This document shows, in pieces, positions 8,668 to 15,678 of a DNA stretch of 16,186 nt. The position numbers and the translations under genes were made by a program. This DNA is from JBGTLW01 sp964614575. Lineage in GTDB: Bacteria > Planctomycetota > Phycisphaerae > Phycisphaerales > Phycisphaeraceae. The number at the start of each line of letters is the position of its first letter. Within the stretch, counting starts at the first letter, position 1. The notes beneath the pieces were generated by a model that had not been told where the DNA came from, ran no database searches, and saw nothing but the letters and a program-made list of their open reading frames with translations. Location of the stretch: the NCBI GenBank assembly GCA_964614575.1, contig CAZTLX010000083.1, positions 1-16,186 of the forward strand, in the 5' to 3' direction.

Positions 8668-8700
8668 CCCACCGCTGCGAGCGCAGCGAGTTGCGGTGGG
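8668..8700. repeat. Palindromic hairpin downstream of xerC
   Basis: CCCACCGC at 8668-8675 pairs with GCGGTGGG at 8693-8700. Inside it GCTGCG and CGCAGC (8674-8687) form a competing hairpin. It lies just before the intrinsic terminator and resembles a dispersed palindromic repeat more than a terminator, because there is no T tract. Confidence 0.5.
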
Positions 8701-8723
8701 GTATCAAAACCAAGACTCCCCCC

Positions 8724-8750
8724 AAGCCCCGCCCCCGCGCGGGGCTTTTT
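8724..8750 (+). terminator. Intrinsic terminator after xerC
   Basis: AGCCCCGC (8725-8732) pairs with GCGGGGCT (8739-8746) around a six-base loop, and the stem runs directly into a T tract (8746-8750). This is the strongest terminator in the window and marks the end of the transcription unit that probably begins at the TolB-like gene. Confidence 0.8.
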
Positions 8751-8794
8751 CATCACTATCATCCGCCCAAACGCTCCCCACGAAAGACATCCCC

Positions 8795-9379
8795 ATGCCC
8801 AACCACCAAGGCCCCTGGAAAGAAGGACGCGTCGGCGGCGTCAGCCTCGCCTACGTGAACCTCGAAGCCGATGATCTGGCCGCGGTCGCGGCGCATCACG
8901 CGGCCGTGGGCATCCGCGCAACCGTCGCCGCTGATCCCGACACGCCGGGCCTCGCCGAGGTCGCGACCCGCAACTGGGACCTCGCGTTACGGGCCGGTCA
9001 CGATCAGGATGCACCCGCGAAACTCACCGCCCTCGATGGCAAACCCGAGCGCGGCATCGTTATAACCCACTCGGCCAACGGCGAGCCCGGCGATCGGCTC
9101 TATCGATTAAGCGAAGCGCCCGGCACGATCGACTCGCCGCCGGCCACGCCGCCCGATCCGCTGCCCTCGCTCGTGCCGCCGACGGAGTTGGCCTCGCTAC
9201 AGCGTGACATCGAAGCGGTGATGGCCACGCACGGCTGGGTGATCTACCGCTTTGACGCCGACACGCTCGCTGCCTTCGGTCGAGATCAACACGCGGCCCT
9301 GCTCCGCTGGCTCGGCGACCACCACGCCCGCATCTGGTGCGCCCCGGTCCGCGACCTCCGCGCGTTCCTGCTCAGCTAG
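8795..9379 (+). CDS. Degenerate NodB-like (polysaccharide deacetylase fold) protein, probably non-catalytic
   Basis: The protein has 194 residues with no signal peptide or membrane helix. The N-terminal WKEGRVGGVSLAYVNL (8-23), followed by AAVGIRATVAAD (36-47) and ALRAGHD (64-70), has the order and spacing of NodB-family deacetylases (W-x-G-x-x-x-x-VSLTFDDG, then YGIxATFF, then GHEIGNH). The C-terminal GWVIYRFDAD (147-156) and LLRWLGDHHARIWCAPV (169-185) resemble the family's closing strands. The metal-binding Asp-Asp has become Val-Asn, and the His-x-x-x-His pair is absent. If the fold assignment is right, it is an inactive relative. The similarity is judged by eye, so an unrelated small alpha-beta protein remains possible. 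It has no clear ribosome site and starts 45 bases after the terminator, so it is probably transcribed separately. Confidence 0.6.
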   Translation: MPNHQGPWKEGRVGGVSLAYVNLEADDLAAVAAHHAAVGIRATVAADPDTPGLAEVATRNWDLALRAGHDQDAPAKLTALDGKPERGIVITHSANGEPGDRLYRLSEAPGTIDSPPATPPDPLPSLVPPTELASLQRDIEAVMATHGWVIYRFDADTLAAFGRDQHAALLRWLGDHHARIWCAPVRDLRAFLLS

Positions 9380-9417
9380 AGCCATTCGCGTGAAGGTCCT
9401 CCATCCCCGTGACATCC

Positions 9418-9495
9418 AGCCGGCGAGCGACGCCTCGCCGGGCGGTTGCGCAGCAACCGGGCGAGTCCGCCCCGGCGAGGCGTAGCTCGCCGGCT
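9418..9495. repeat. Palindromic repeat, copy 1 (AGCCGGCGAGC family)
   Basis: The outer arms 9418-9442 and 9471-9495 are reverse complements at 24 of 25 positions. Between them GGTTGC/GCAACC forms a second hairpin around GCA, and GGGCG...CGCCC a third. The arm reappears at 11025-11046, immediately after the next gene, so it belongs to a dispersed family of intergenic palindromes. Confidence 0.85.
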
Positions 9496-9576
9496 ATCGT
9501 TTGATCCAAAGCATGCGTGGAGAACAATCAGGCAAGTTGCTCTAAACGCCGGCGCGGCCAACCGACGCGCGTCGGT

Positions 9577-9582
9577 TATGCT
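9577..9582 (+). promoter_or_regulatory. Candidate -10 box, possible leaderless start
   Basis: TATGCT lies exactly six bases before the ATG at 9589, the same distance as TATCAT before the leftmost gene of the window. There is no Shine-Dalgarno sequence and no clear -35, so a leaderless mRNA is suggested. Confidence 0.35.
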
Positions 9583-9588
9583 TTACCG

Positions 9589-11025
9589 ATGGCCGAACCG
9601 GTGGTGATCTCGGGGGTCGAGGGTCAGCTCATCGTCAGCCGTGACGGCCGGGCGATGGCGCACTGGCAGCAAGAGCCGGTGGTCGCGATCTGGCCCGCGC
9701 TGATCGAGGCGTGGCCGTACTGGCTGGGCGCGATCGCGGGGCTGTGGCTGTTGATCGCCACACTGTTGATGATCCTCCGCTACCGCCGCCCCCGTGCCGT
9801 GGGCGAGCCGCACTGCCGCCGGTGCAACTACCAGCTCACGGGCCTGCGATCCGAGAGCTGCCCCGAGTGCGGCGCGGCCCTCACCGAGCGCACCATCGTC
9901 ATCGGCAAACGCGTCCGCCGCCGACTGATCCGCAACTCGTTCATCGGGGCCGTGCTGTTGTCGCTGGGCTACACCGCGATGCTGCTGGGCGGCGTGCCCC
10001 GGCAGGGCGTGGTCAGCGCGTGGTTCGACTGGCACAGCGCGACCGTGGCGCGTTGGGCCGAGAAATTGAACATAGATCGGCTCAAGGATTGGGAACGCGA
10101 GACGTATGTCATCGTGCCTGTCGATATGGACACCGGTCTGATGAAGACGCGACCACGCAGGCGCTTTCTATCTGGTTCGGCCTCGCAGCCCCCATTTTTC
10201 AGTCTTGATCGTCGTCGCATCTATCTCCGGGATTTTACGGTCGCGCGGGCATTGAATGCGACGACCTTGCGCGATGAACAGGTGTATGCAACCAACTCAA
10301 ATGAGATCGTCGAGGGCGTGTTTACGGATTATTCCCAGAAGACGCTGATGCTGTGGCGCTCGACACTTGCGGTTGATCGCTTCAGGCTTGATGGGGATGG
10401 CACGTTTCTCGGCCAGGAGCAGTTGCCCGACGGCACCGATCGCCTCTATGCGCCTCCGGGCCGCACCGGGCTGGTGGCGCTGGTCCGAGAGATGGGGCGT
10501 GACCGGGTCCTGTGGTCGGCCGATGACCGAGGCAACTGGCTGCGTGGGCAAACGATTCCCAGCGAACTCGATTTTACGCGGGCGGATTTCATGCGCGATG
10601 GCCGACACCTTCTGATTCCCAATCATCGCCGTGACACCCTCGCGCAGGACAAGCTGTTCATATTCGATGCGGATGATGGCCGTCTGGTCCACGCGATGGA
10701 ATTTGAACGCTCGGTGCCCGACTTCAAGATCGCCGAATCGCGCCGCTGGCTGATCACCTGGGGAGAGGATGCGACGACGGGGCAGGTGGGGGTGGAGATC
10801 ATCTCGCTGAACACCGGCAAGCTGCTGCACAAGATCGATCTGGGTGATGATGTGTCGATCGACCGGGCGTGGGAGGCGCAGACCGAGCCGACGCTGCTGG
10901 TGCTGGGGTGGTATGACCTGCCCAACGATGACCGGCGGCTGCTGTGGCGGTTCGACCTGACCGAGCTGATCGAGCAGCACCCCGACCCGCCGCGCAAGCC
11001 TGACAACAACGACACCGCGCCATAG
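9589..11025 (+). CDS. Zinc-ribbon membrane protein with propeller-like C-terminal domain
   Basis: This 478-residue protein has an N-terminal soluble part (1-40), a membrane helix (about 44-64), then a four-cysteine zinc ribbon with Cys76, Cys79, Cys91 and Cys94 (CRRCNYQLTGL and CPECG). A second helix (about 115-134) follows. The remaining 340 residues contain repeated strand-turn-strand units such as DGDGTFLGQEQLPDG, ADFMRDGRHLLIPN, LFIFDADDGRLVHAMEF and GVEIISLNTGKLLHKI, recalling WD40/YVTN-type propellers. The ribbon should face the cytoplasm and the repeats the other side of two helices, but topology is inferred. This type of ribbon is common in planctomycete membrane proteins; its role is unknown. 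Codon use between about 10060 and 10700 is visibly less GC-rich at third positions than in its neighbours. The ATG at 9589 was chosen over GTG at 9517. The stop codon overlaps a palindromic repeat. Confidence 0.75.
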   Translation: MAEPVVISGVEGQLIVSRDGRAMAHWQQEPVVAIWPALIEAWPYWLGAIAGLWLLIATLLMILRYRRPRAVGEPHCRRCNYQLTGLRSESCPECGAALTERTIVIGKRVRRRLIRNSFIGAVLLSLGYTAMLLGGVPRQGVVSAWFDWHSATVARWAEKLNIDRLKDWERETYVIVPVDMDTGLMKTRPRRRFLSGSASQPPFFSLDRRRIYLRDFTVARALNATTLRDEQVYATNSNEIVEGVFTDYSQKTLMLWRSTLAVDRFRLDGDGTFLGQEQLPDGTDRLYAPPGRTGLVALVREMGRDRVLWSADDRGNWLRGQTIPSELDFTRADFMRDGRHLLIPNHRRDTLAQDKLFIFDADDGRLVHAMEFERSVPDFKIAESRRWLITWGEDATTGQVGVEIISLNTGKLLHKIDLGDDVSIDRAWEAQTEPTLLVLGWYDLPNDDRRLLWRFDLTELIEQHPDPPRKPDNNDTAP

Positions 11026-11105
11026 CCGGCGAGCTACGCCTCGCCCGGTGCTTTCCGGGGGGTCCGGGGGTCCGGGAGTCCAGGCGTGCGTAGCACGTCG
11101 GCTAT
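11022..11105. repeat. Palindromic repeat, copy 2 (AGCCGGCGAGC family), decayed
   Basis: The left arm ATAGCCGGCGAGCTACGC (11022-11039) matches an inverted right arm ending GCGTAGCACGTCGGCTAT (11088-11105) with a few mismatches. The left arm matches the right arm of copy 1 (9475-9496) exactly over more than 20 bases. The interior differs from copy 1 and contains three tandem 8-base units of GGGGTCCG type (11059-11082). The TAG stop of the upstream gene lies inside the left arm. Confidence 0.75.
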
Positions 11106-11141
11106 TTTCAGGGTGTCGCGCGGTGGGTGCTTGGCTCACGC

Positions 11142-11147
11142 TACCAT
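11142..11147 (+). promoter_or_regulatory. Candidate -10 box overlapping the lnt start
   Basis: TACCAT overlaps the ATG at 11146 and lies seven bases before an in-frame GTG at 11155. If it is a true -10 box, lnt would be translated from a leaderless mRNA beginning near GTG 11155. No -35 is visible. Confidence 0.25.
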
Positions 11148-12921
11148 GACCCGCGTGTCCGAGACGTTGCACAGTGCGCGGGTGGCGAGGCTGCGGTTGC
11201 GGTCGTGGCCGGTGCATGCGCTGCCGGCGATTGCCTCGGCGGTGCTGCTGGCGCTGTGCTACCCGCGGATCGGGGGGTGGTGGTTGAGTTTTGTCGCGCT
11301 GGTGCCGCTGGGCTGGGCGGCGGGGCGGACGGGGCGCGGGGGACGTTTTGTCGTGGCGGGGGGGCTGGTTTTCGCGGCGTGGTGGGTCGTGCAACTGCGC
11401 TGGCTGGGGACGATCGGCGTGCCGAGCTGGCTGGGCACCGCGGCGGTGCAGGCGATGTTCACGCTGGGGGCGATCGCGCTGCTGGTCGGGCTGGTGCGGC
11501 GATGGAAGCTGCCGGTGGCGCTGGCGCTGCCGCTGGCGTGGGTGTCGGTCGATCTTTTACGCGGGACGATCCCCTGCGGCGGGTTCGGCTGGTTCGCGCT
11601 GGCGCACACCCAGGCCGCGTGGACCGACGGCGGCTCACCCACCTGGCTCGCGCAATCGGCCGATCTGTTCGGCGAGCAGAGCGTCGGGCTGCTGGTCGCG
11701 GCGATCAACGGCGCCATCGCCGACGCCTGCCTGCGTGGCCGCAAGGCGACACGCCCGCTCGCGATCACCGCGTTGCTCGTCGTCGCGGCGTGCGGCTACG
11801 GGTACTGGCGCGTCGCCCAGACCGATCGGCTCGCCACGCCGGGCCCGGTCATCGCCGTCATCCAGCCCAACCAGCCCCTGGACAACCGCGCCATGCCCAC
11901 CGCCGAGGCGGAGATGCAGCAGTGGTCCGACCTGCGGGCGTTGACCCAGGCCGCGGCCCTGTCGAACCCGCAGCCGAACATCATCGTCTGGCCCGAGTCG
12001 TCGGTGCCGGTGTCGATCAACGACGAATCGGTCGCGCTGCACCCCGGCTATCCCGCGCCGAAGCTGTTCCGCGATCAGCTCGGGGCGATCGCGCGGCGGG
12101 CGGGGGTGGACCTGCTGGTCGGCGCGTCGGCACGGTTCGACTGGAAGCCGGTCACCGACGCGCAGGGCCGCACGTTCGAGGTGCCCGGCCGCCAACGCAA
12201 CAGCGTGTATCACATCTTCGCCGACGGCCTGTTCGCGCCGACGCGTTACGACAAGATGCACCTTGTGCCGTTCGGTGAGTACATCCCCGGCTCGCACGCG
12301 CTGCCCTTGATCAAGACGCTGGTGCTCGATTACTTCAGCCCGTGGGACTGGGACCACACGCTGGAGCGCGGCGAAGGCCCGCAGTGGTTCGCGCTGCCTT
12401 ACACCCGAGCAACCGGCGAGCCAGCCGTCGCGCAGCTTTCGCCCGCGATCTGCTTCGAGGACGTGGTGGCGCGCCAATGCCGCCGGGTGGTGAACGTGGG
12501 GGCGGGCAAGGCGGATGTGCTGATCAACCAGACCAACGACGGCTGGTTCTGGTCCTCTGGCAAGCGCGGTGCGGTGACGGACGACCCGGCCGCGATCACG
12601 GACCTTTATGCCCCCTCGCCGCAACAGACCCAGCACCTGCAGATCGCGACGCTGCGGAGCATCGAAAACCGCGTGCCGACGGCACGGGCGGTGAACACGG
12701 GGATATCGGGGTTCATTGATTCGGCCGGGCGTGTCGGGCCGCTGGTTGCGCTCGACGGGCGTCACCAACTGGTCGCGGGGCATGTGAGCCATCGCGTGTC
12801 GCTGGACCCGCGGACGACGCTGTATGCCCGGCTGGGTGATTGGCCGATGCGGCTGCTGGCCGGGTTGACCCTGCTGCTGGGGTTCGCGGCATTGGTCAAG
12901 CCCTGGGTGCTTGGCCGATGA
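11146..12921 (+). CDS. lnt: Apolipoprotein N-acyltransferase
   Basis: Lnt transfers an acyl chain from a phospholipid to the N-terminal Cys of diacylated, signal-cleaved lipoproteins, the last step of lipoprotein maturation in diderm bacteria. The protein has 591 residues. An N-terminal block of membrane helices (about 22-222) precedes a periplasmic nitrilase-fold domain (about 233-550) and a final helix (about 568-588). The catalytic triad is visible: Glu284 (IIVWPESS), Lys370 (TRYDKMHLVPFGEY) and Cys436 (SPAICFEDV). An insertion of about 20 residues lies between DGWF (465-468) and HLQIATLR (497-504), where family members are shorter. ATG 11146 was taken as start, but GTG 11155 is equally plausible; no ribosome site precedes either. 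Two predicted lipoprotein substrates lie upstream in this window. The gene starts 40 bases after a palindromic repeat. Confidence 0.9.
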   Translation: MTRVSETLHSARVARLRLRSWPVHALPAIASAVLLALCYPRIGGWWLSFVALVPLGWAAGRTGRGGRFVVAGGLVFAAWWVVQLRWLGTIGVPSWLGTAAVQAMFTLGAIALLVGLVRRWKLPVALALPLAWVSVDLLRGTIPCGGFGWFALAHTQAAWTDGGSPTWLAQSADLFGEQSVGLLVAAINGAIADACLRGRKATRPLAITALLVVAACGYGYWRVAQTDRLATPGPVIAVIQPNQPLDNRAMPTAEAEMQQWSDLRALTQAAALSNPQPNIIVWPESSVPVSINDESVALHPGYPAPKLFRDQLGAIARRAGVDLLVGASARFDWKPVTDAQGRTFEVPGRQRNSVYHIFADGLFAPTRYDKMHLVPFGEYIPGSHALPLIKTLVLDYFSPWDWDHTLERGEGPQWFALPYTRATGEPAVAQLSPAICFEDVVARQCRRVVNVGAGKADVLINQTNDGWFWSSGKRGAVTDDPAAITDLYAPSPQQTQHLQIATLRSIENRVPTARAVNTGISGFIDSAGRVGPLVALDGRHQLVAGHVSHRVSLDPRTTLYARLGDWPMRLLAGLTLLLGFAALVKPWVLGR

Positions 12922-12941
12922 TGAGGCGGGCGGCGGGGCGG

Positions 12942-12947
12942 TAGAAT
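12942..12947 (+). promoter_or_regulatory. Candidate -10 box for the HEAT-repeat gene
   Basis: TAGAAT (5 of 6 matches to TATAAT) lies between the lnt stop and the HEAT gene, 40 bases before its ATG. It would give a leader of about 35 bases containing AGGGA at 12973-12977. There is no good -35, so the HEAT gene may also be read through from lnt. Confidence 0.3.
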
Positions 12948-12987
12948 CGTGGCAAGACCGAAAGATTCGATCAGGGATAACAACCGC

Positions 12988-14094
12988 ATGAAACGATACG
13001 CGAAGGTTGGTTTACTGTTGATGGCGGCCGGCCTGCTTCTGACGCCGCGCCTCGGTCAGGCGCAGGAGGCGACGGTGGCCCCGCCCCCGAAGACGGCGGC
13101 GCAACTGCTGGCCGAGGCCCAGGACAAGGCGATCCGCGAGGTGCTCGATGCGTCGCGTTCGGACGACGCGCAACTGCGCACCCAGGCGCTGGAGGCGATC
13201 GAACCCCTGCCCAAGCGTGCCCTGCCCCTGACGCAGATCGCGTTGGAAGACAAGAACCCCGCGGTGCGCTTCTCGGCGCTGATCACCGTGGGCAAGCTGA
13301 GGCTGCATGCGCTGAGCAACAACGCCGTCCGCTTGCAGGATGATCGCGACCCCTCGGTCCGGGCCGCGGCGATGTTCGCGGCTCACGCCTGCGGCCACCA
13401 GATCAACATGAACGAGTTGCCCAAGCTGTTGGGCAGCGATGAGGCGACGGTCCGCGCCAACGCGGCGCTGGTGCTGGGCCTGATGGGCGACCGGTCGGCG
13501 GTGCCGATGATCCGCGAGATCGCGCAGCGGCCGATGCGCCGCGCCTCACCGATCCGCGAGACGCTGGTGCGGCTGCAGTTTGCCGAGGCGTTGACGCTGT
13601 TGGGGGAGGAGCAGGAGATCGAGGTGATCCGGGCGGCGATGTTCTCGCCGGAATACGAGGTGCGGGTGCTGGCGGTGCTGATGCTGGGGCGTCTGCAGGA
13701 CCGGAGCATGACCCGGGCGATGATCGGGTTTCTGGAGGACACGCCGATCGAGTTGAAGCTGGCCGCGGCTCAATCGCTGGCGGTGATGGGCGTGGAATCG
13801 GGCCGACCGATCGCGTTGGCGGCGGCGACGTATGACGCGGCGGCGGTCGCGCAGCAGGCCGAAGCGTTTATCCGCCAGCACCGCGACAGCCCGTTTGTAC
13901 CGACCTATCGGCAACTGATGGGGGACCCCGCGGCCCAGGAACGGATCGCCCGGATGGCCCGCGGGCAAGCGGCGTTCGCGCTGGCGGAGCTGGGCGGAGC
14001 CGATGCCACGGCCGCGCTGGTGCGGCTGCTCGACGATCCCGACCCGTCGGTTCGCTTGGCGGCGGCGGCGGGGGTGCTCAAGGTTCGGCGGTAG
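12988..14094 (+). CDS. Exported HEAT-repeat protein
   Basis: The protein has 368 residues. A signal peptide (MKRYAKVGLLLMAAGLLLTP, cleavage probably after GQA at 25) sends it across the inner membrane. The mature protein is a chain of helical HEAT-type repeats. The recurring block of Asp-x-x-x-x-Val-Arg followed by an Ala-rich helix occurs at about 90-105 (NPAVRFSALITVGKL), 121-137 (DPSVRAAAMFAAHA), 152-168 (EATVRANAALVLGLMGD), 222-238 (EYEVRVLAVLMLGRLQD) and 350-366 (DPDPSVRLAAAAGVLKV). Such proteins act as binding scaffolds; the partner is unknown. The C-terminal repeat ends at the stop codon, so the protein is all repeat. AGGGA at 12973-12977 and the signal peptide support ATG 12988 over the in-frame GTG at 12949. 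It lies 66 bases after lnt. Confidence 0.8.
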   Translation: MKRYAKVGLLLMAAGLLLTPRLGQAQEATVAPPPKTAAQLLAEAQDKAIREVLDASRSDDAQLRTQALEAIEPLPKRALPLTQIALEDKNPAVRFSALITVGKLRLHALSNNAVRLQDDRDPSVRAAAMFAAHACGHQINMNELPKLLGSDEATVRANAALVLGLMGDRSAVPMIREIAQRPMRRASPIRETLVRLQFAEALTLLGEEQEIEVIRAAMFSPEYEVRVLAVLMLGRLQDRSMTRAMIGFLEDTPIELKLAAAQSLAVMGVESGRPIALAAATYDAAAVAQQAEAFIRQHRDSPFVPTYRQLMGDPAAQERIARMARGQAAFALAELGGADATAALVRLLDDPDPSVRLAAAAGVLKVRR

Positions 14095-14112
14095 GGACGG
14101 GGGGCGTTGGGC

Positions 14113-14129
14113 GGGCCGAAGACCGGCCC
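14113..14129 (+). terminator. GC hairpin after the HEAT-repeat gene, weak terminator candidate
   Basis: GGGCCG (14113-14118) pairs with CGGCCC (14124-14129) around a five-base loop, 18 bases after the stop codon. There is no T tract. The remaining spacer up to 14341 is G/C-homopolymer-rich and holds no gene. Confidence 0.25.
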
Positions 14130-14233
14130 CCGGCGGAGGGCCCGGTCAGACACCACAACCCGCAAACCGCCCGCTTACGGGGGGGTGCCGACCACCCCAC
14201 CCGCCCCAATGAAACACCCGCCCAAATTCCCGG

Positions 14234-14262
14234 TTGACAAGCCGGGGATCACCGCGGAAGAT
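14234..14262 (+). promoter_or_regulatory. Sigma-70-type promoter candidate for the coiled-coil/mreB block
   Basis: A perfect TTGACA (14234-14239) is followed after 17 bases by GAAGAT (14257-14262), a weak -10; GATAGT at 14260 is an alternative with a 20-base spacer. This is the only consensus -35 I see in the window. It lies about 75 bases before the TTG start at 14342. Confidence 0.45.
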
Positions 14263-14341
14263 AGTGATCTGCCGTCACCCGCAAGTGGTTGTAACCAGCG
14301 GGTTTGGTTCCTCCCCGACTCTCGCCGGAAGGGCCCCAGCC

Positions 14342-15220
14342 TTGAGTATCCTCACGAAGTTCCTTGTCGTTCTGGTGACCATTCTTTCCATCGTGCTCGT
14401 TGCGCTTGTGGTGCCTTTCATGGCCACGCAGGACGACCTGGCGCAGCAGCTTCAGGACACGAAGAACAAGCTCGCCTCGGCGGAGATGTCGCAAACCATC
14501 GCCCAGGCCGAAGTCGGCGAGGTCCAGAAGCAATCGACGCTGGCGATCAACACCCTGAGCCAGGAGATCAGCGATCTTCGGGCCGAGGTCGATTCCGAGA
14601 AAGCCGCGAAGGTGCAGGCCCAGGCGGAAGCCCAGCAGGCCAAGTCGCACATGGTCGAGCTCAAGGCCGCGTTCCAGAGCTTGGATGGAACCCAGAAGAC
14701 CCTGGTCAGCCACACCCAGACCCTCAGCGACCAGCTCACCGCCGCCCAGCAGACGATCCAGACCCAAGGAACCCGGCTGCTGGAGTTGGCCGATGCGAAT
14801 GACGCGTTGACCTCGGAGCGCAACACGCTGGTCCGCCGTGTGAACCAGTTCCAGGAGCAAGGCGTTCAGTTGCAGGAGCAGTTGGCCGCGACCCAGGAGC
14901 GGTTGGAGACCATTCCGCAGGAAGTCCGGTCCCGGTATATTGACCAGCCGACGCAGGCCGCCGTCAAGCGTGCGGAGCAGCCGCTGTCCGGGCAGGTCGT
15001 CGCGGTGGAAGACCTGGGCAACGGCGTGGTCCTGGTGCAGATCAACATCGGCGAAAGCGACCAGGTCAGCGAGGGCATGGAGTTCCTCGTCCACAAGGGC
15101 GACGACTTCAAGGGCACGCTGGTGATCGACCGCGTCGAGCCCCGCCGCAGCGTCGGCAAGATGCAACTGGTCAAGGCCGACATCAAGAAGGGCGACGACG
15201 TTTACACCGGCCCGTATTGA
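14342..15220 (+). CDS. Membrane-anchored coiled-coil protein, MreC-like architecture
   Basis: The protein has 292 residues. After MSILTKF a single helix (about 8-27, ending VALVVPFMA) anchors it in the inner membrane with the rest outside. Residues about 30-195 form a long coiled coil rich in Gln, Glu and Ala (DDLAQQLQDTKNKLASAE, LSQEISDLRAEVDSEKAAK, FQEQGVQLQEQLAATQERLE). A compact beta domain follows (about 216-292): GQVVAVEDLGNGVVLVQIN, DQVSEGMEFLVHKG, GTLVIDRVEPRRSVGKMQLV and KGDDVYTGPY. Helix, coiled coil and C-terminal beta domain upstream of mreB match the layout of MreC, but I see no MreC sequence signature; the beta domain also recalls the FlgT C-terminal domain. Function is inferred only. 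The TTG start at 14342 is supported by GGAAGGG at 14327-14333 with an eight-base spacer; an earlier TTG at 14234 is the promoter -35. Confidence 0.78.
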   Translation: MSILTKFLVVLVTILSIVLVALVVPFMATQDDLAQQLQDTKNKLASAEMSQTIAQAEVGEVQKQSTLAINTLSQEISDLRAEVDSEKAAKVQAQAEAQQAKSHMVELKAAFQSLDGTQKTLVSHTQTLSDQLTAAQQTIQTQGTRLLELADANDALTSERNTLVRRVNQFQEQGVQLQEQLAATQERLETIPQEVRSRYIDQPTQAAVKRAEQPLSGQVVAVEDLGNGVVLVQINIGESDQVSEGMEFLVHKGDDFKGTLVIDRVEPRRSVGKMQLVKADIKKGDDVYTGPY

Positions 15221-15277
15221 TCGCCCGCCCCCGACGCACGTTTCCCGCATTGACCTGACGCAACGGAGCGAAGTCCG

Positions 15278-15460
15278 ATGGCCCGTACCCAAACCTCCGC
15301 CAGCAGCAACATCTACACCGTCCTCGCGTTCGTCGCGCTGGCCGCGCTGCTCGGCGGGATCATCTACGCCTTCATCCGCCTCAACGAGCTGGGCATCACA
15401 CCGTTCAAGGTGCCGACCACGGCCCTGCTCGACTCCGCCCGGGCACTCGGCCTCGCCTGA
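15278..15460 (+). CDS. 60-residue single-helix membrane protein
   Basis: The small protein has a polar N-terminus (MARTQTSASSN), one membrane helix at about 12-33 (YTVLAFVALAALLGGIIYAF) and a short amphipathic tail (about 34-60, IRLNELGITPFKVP). GGAG at 15265-15268 gives a good ribosome site, nine bases before the ATG. It lies 57 bases after the coiled-coil gene and 218 bases before mreB on the same strand. Its position and single helix suggest a small partner of the coiled-coil protein or of the MreB complex, but no family is recognised. The clear ribosome site and typical helix argue that it is a real gene. Confidence 0.65.
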   Translation: MARTQTSASSNIYTVLAFVALAALLGGIIYAFIRLNELGITPFKVPTTALLDSARALGLA

Positions 15461-15470
15461 GCCACCGCTC

Positions 15471-15487
15471 CCGGGGTTCATCCCCGG
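15471..15487 (+). terminator. Hairpin after the small membrane protein gene
   Basis: CCGGGG (15471-15476) pairs with CCCCGG (15482-15487) around TTCAT, 10 bases after the stop. There is no T tract, so termination here is uncertain. The following spacer to 15678 contains TACCAT (15613-15618), a possible -10 box for mreB. Confidence 0.3.
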
Positions 15488-15678
15488 CCCACCCGTCAAC
15501 GCCCGCGGCAAGCATCCGATAATTCTGTCCGCCACCCCCGCACCTGTCCGATGTAATGCGCAGGGCTAAGGCCAAGCCGCGCCACGGTTTGGCTACAACG
15601 CCTCGTGCTCGTTACCATCACGGCAGTTATTCGTTCATCTGTCCCTCAAGCCCCGAACCCGATCAGGACGCCGACCGC

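Noticed and set aside
9517..9588. Earlier GTG start for the zinc-ribbon protein
   Set aside because: The added residues are Arg/Cys/Gln-rich, there is no ribosome site, and the -10-like hexamer lies downstream of that GTG.
14249..15535. Open frame of 428 codons on the minus strand across the coiled-coil and small membrane genes
   Set aside because: Composition is an antisense artefact; the plus-strand genes have ribosome sites, a membrane helix and a regular coiled-coil pattern.
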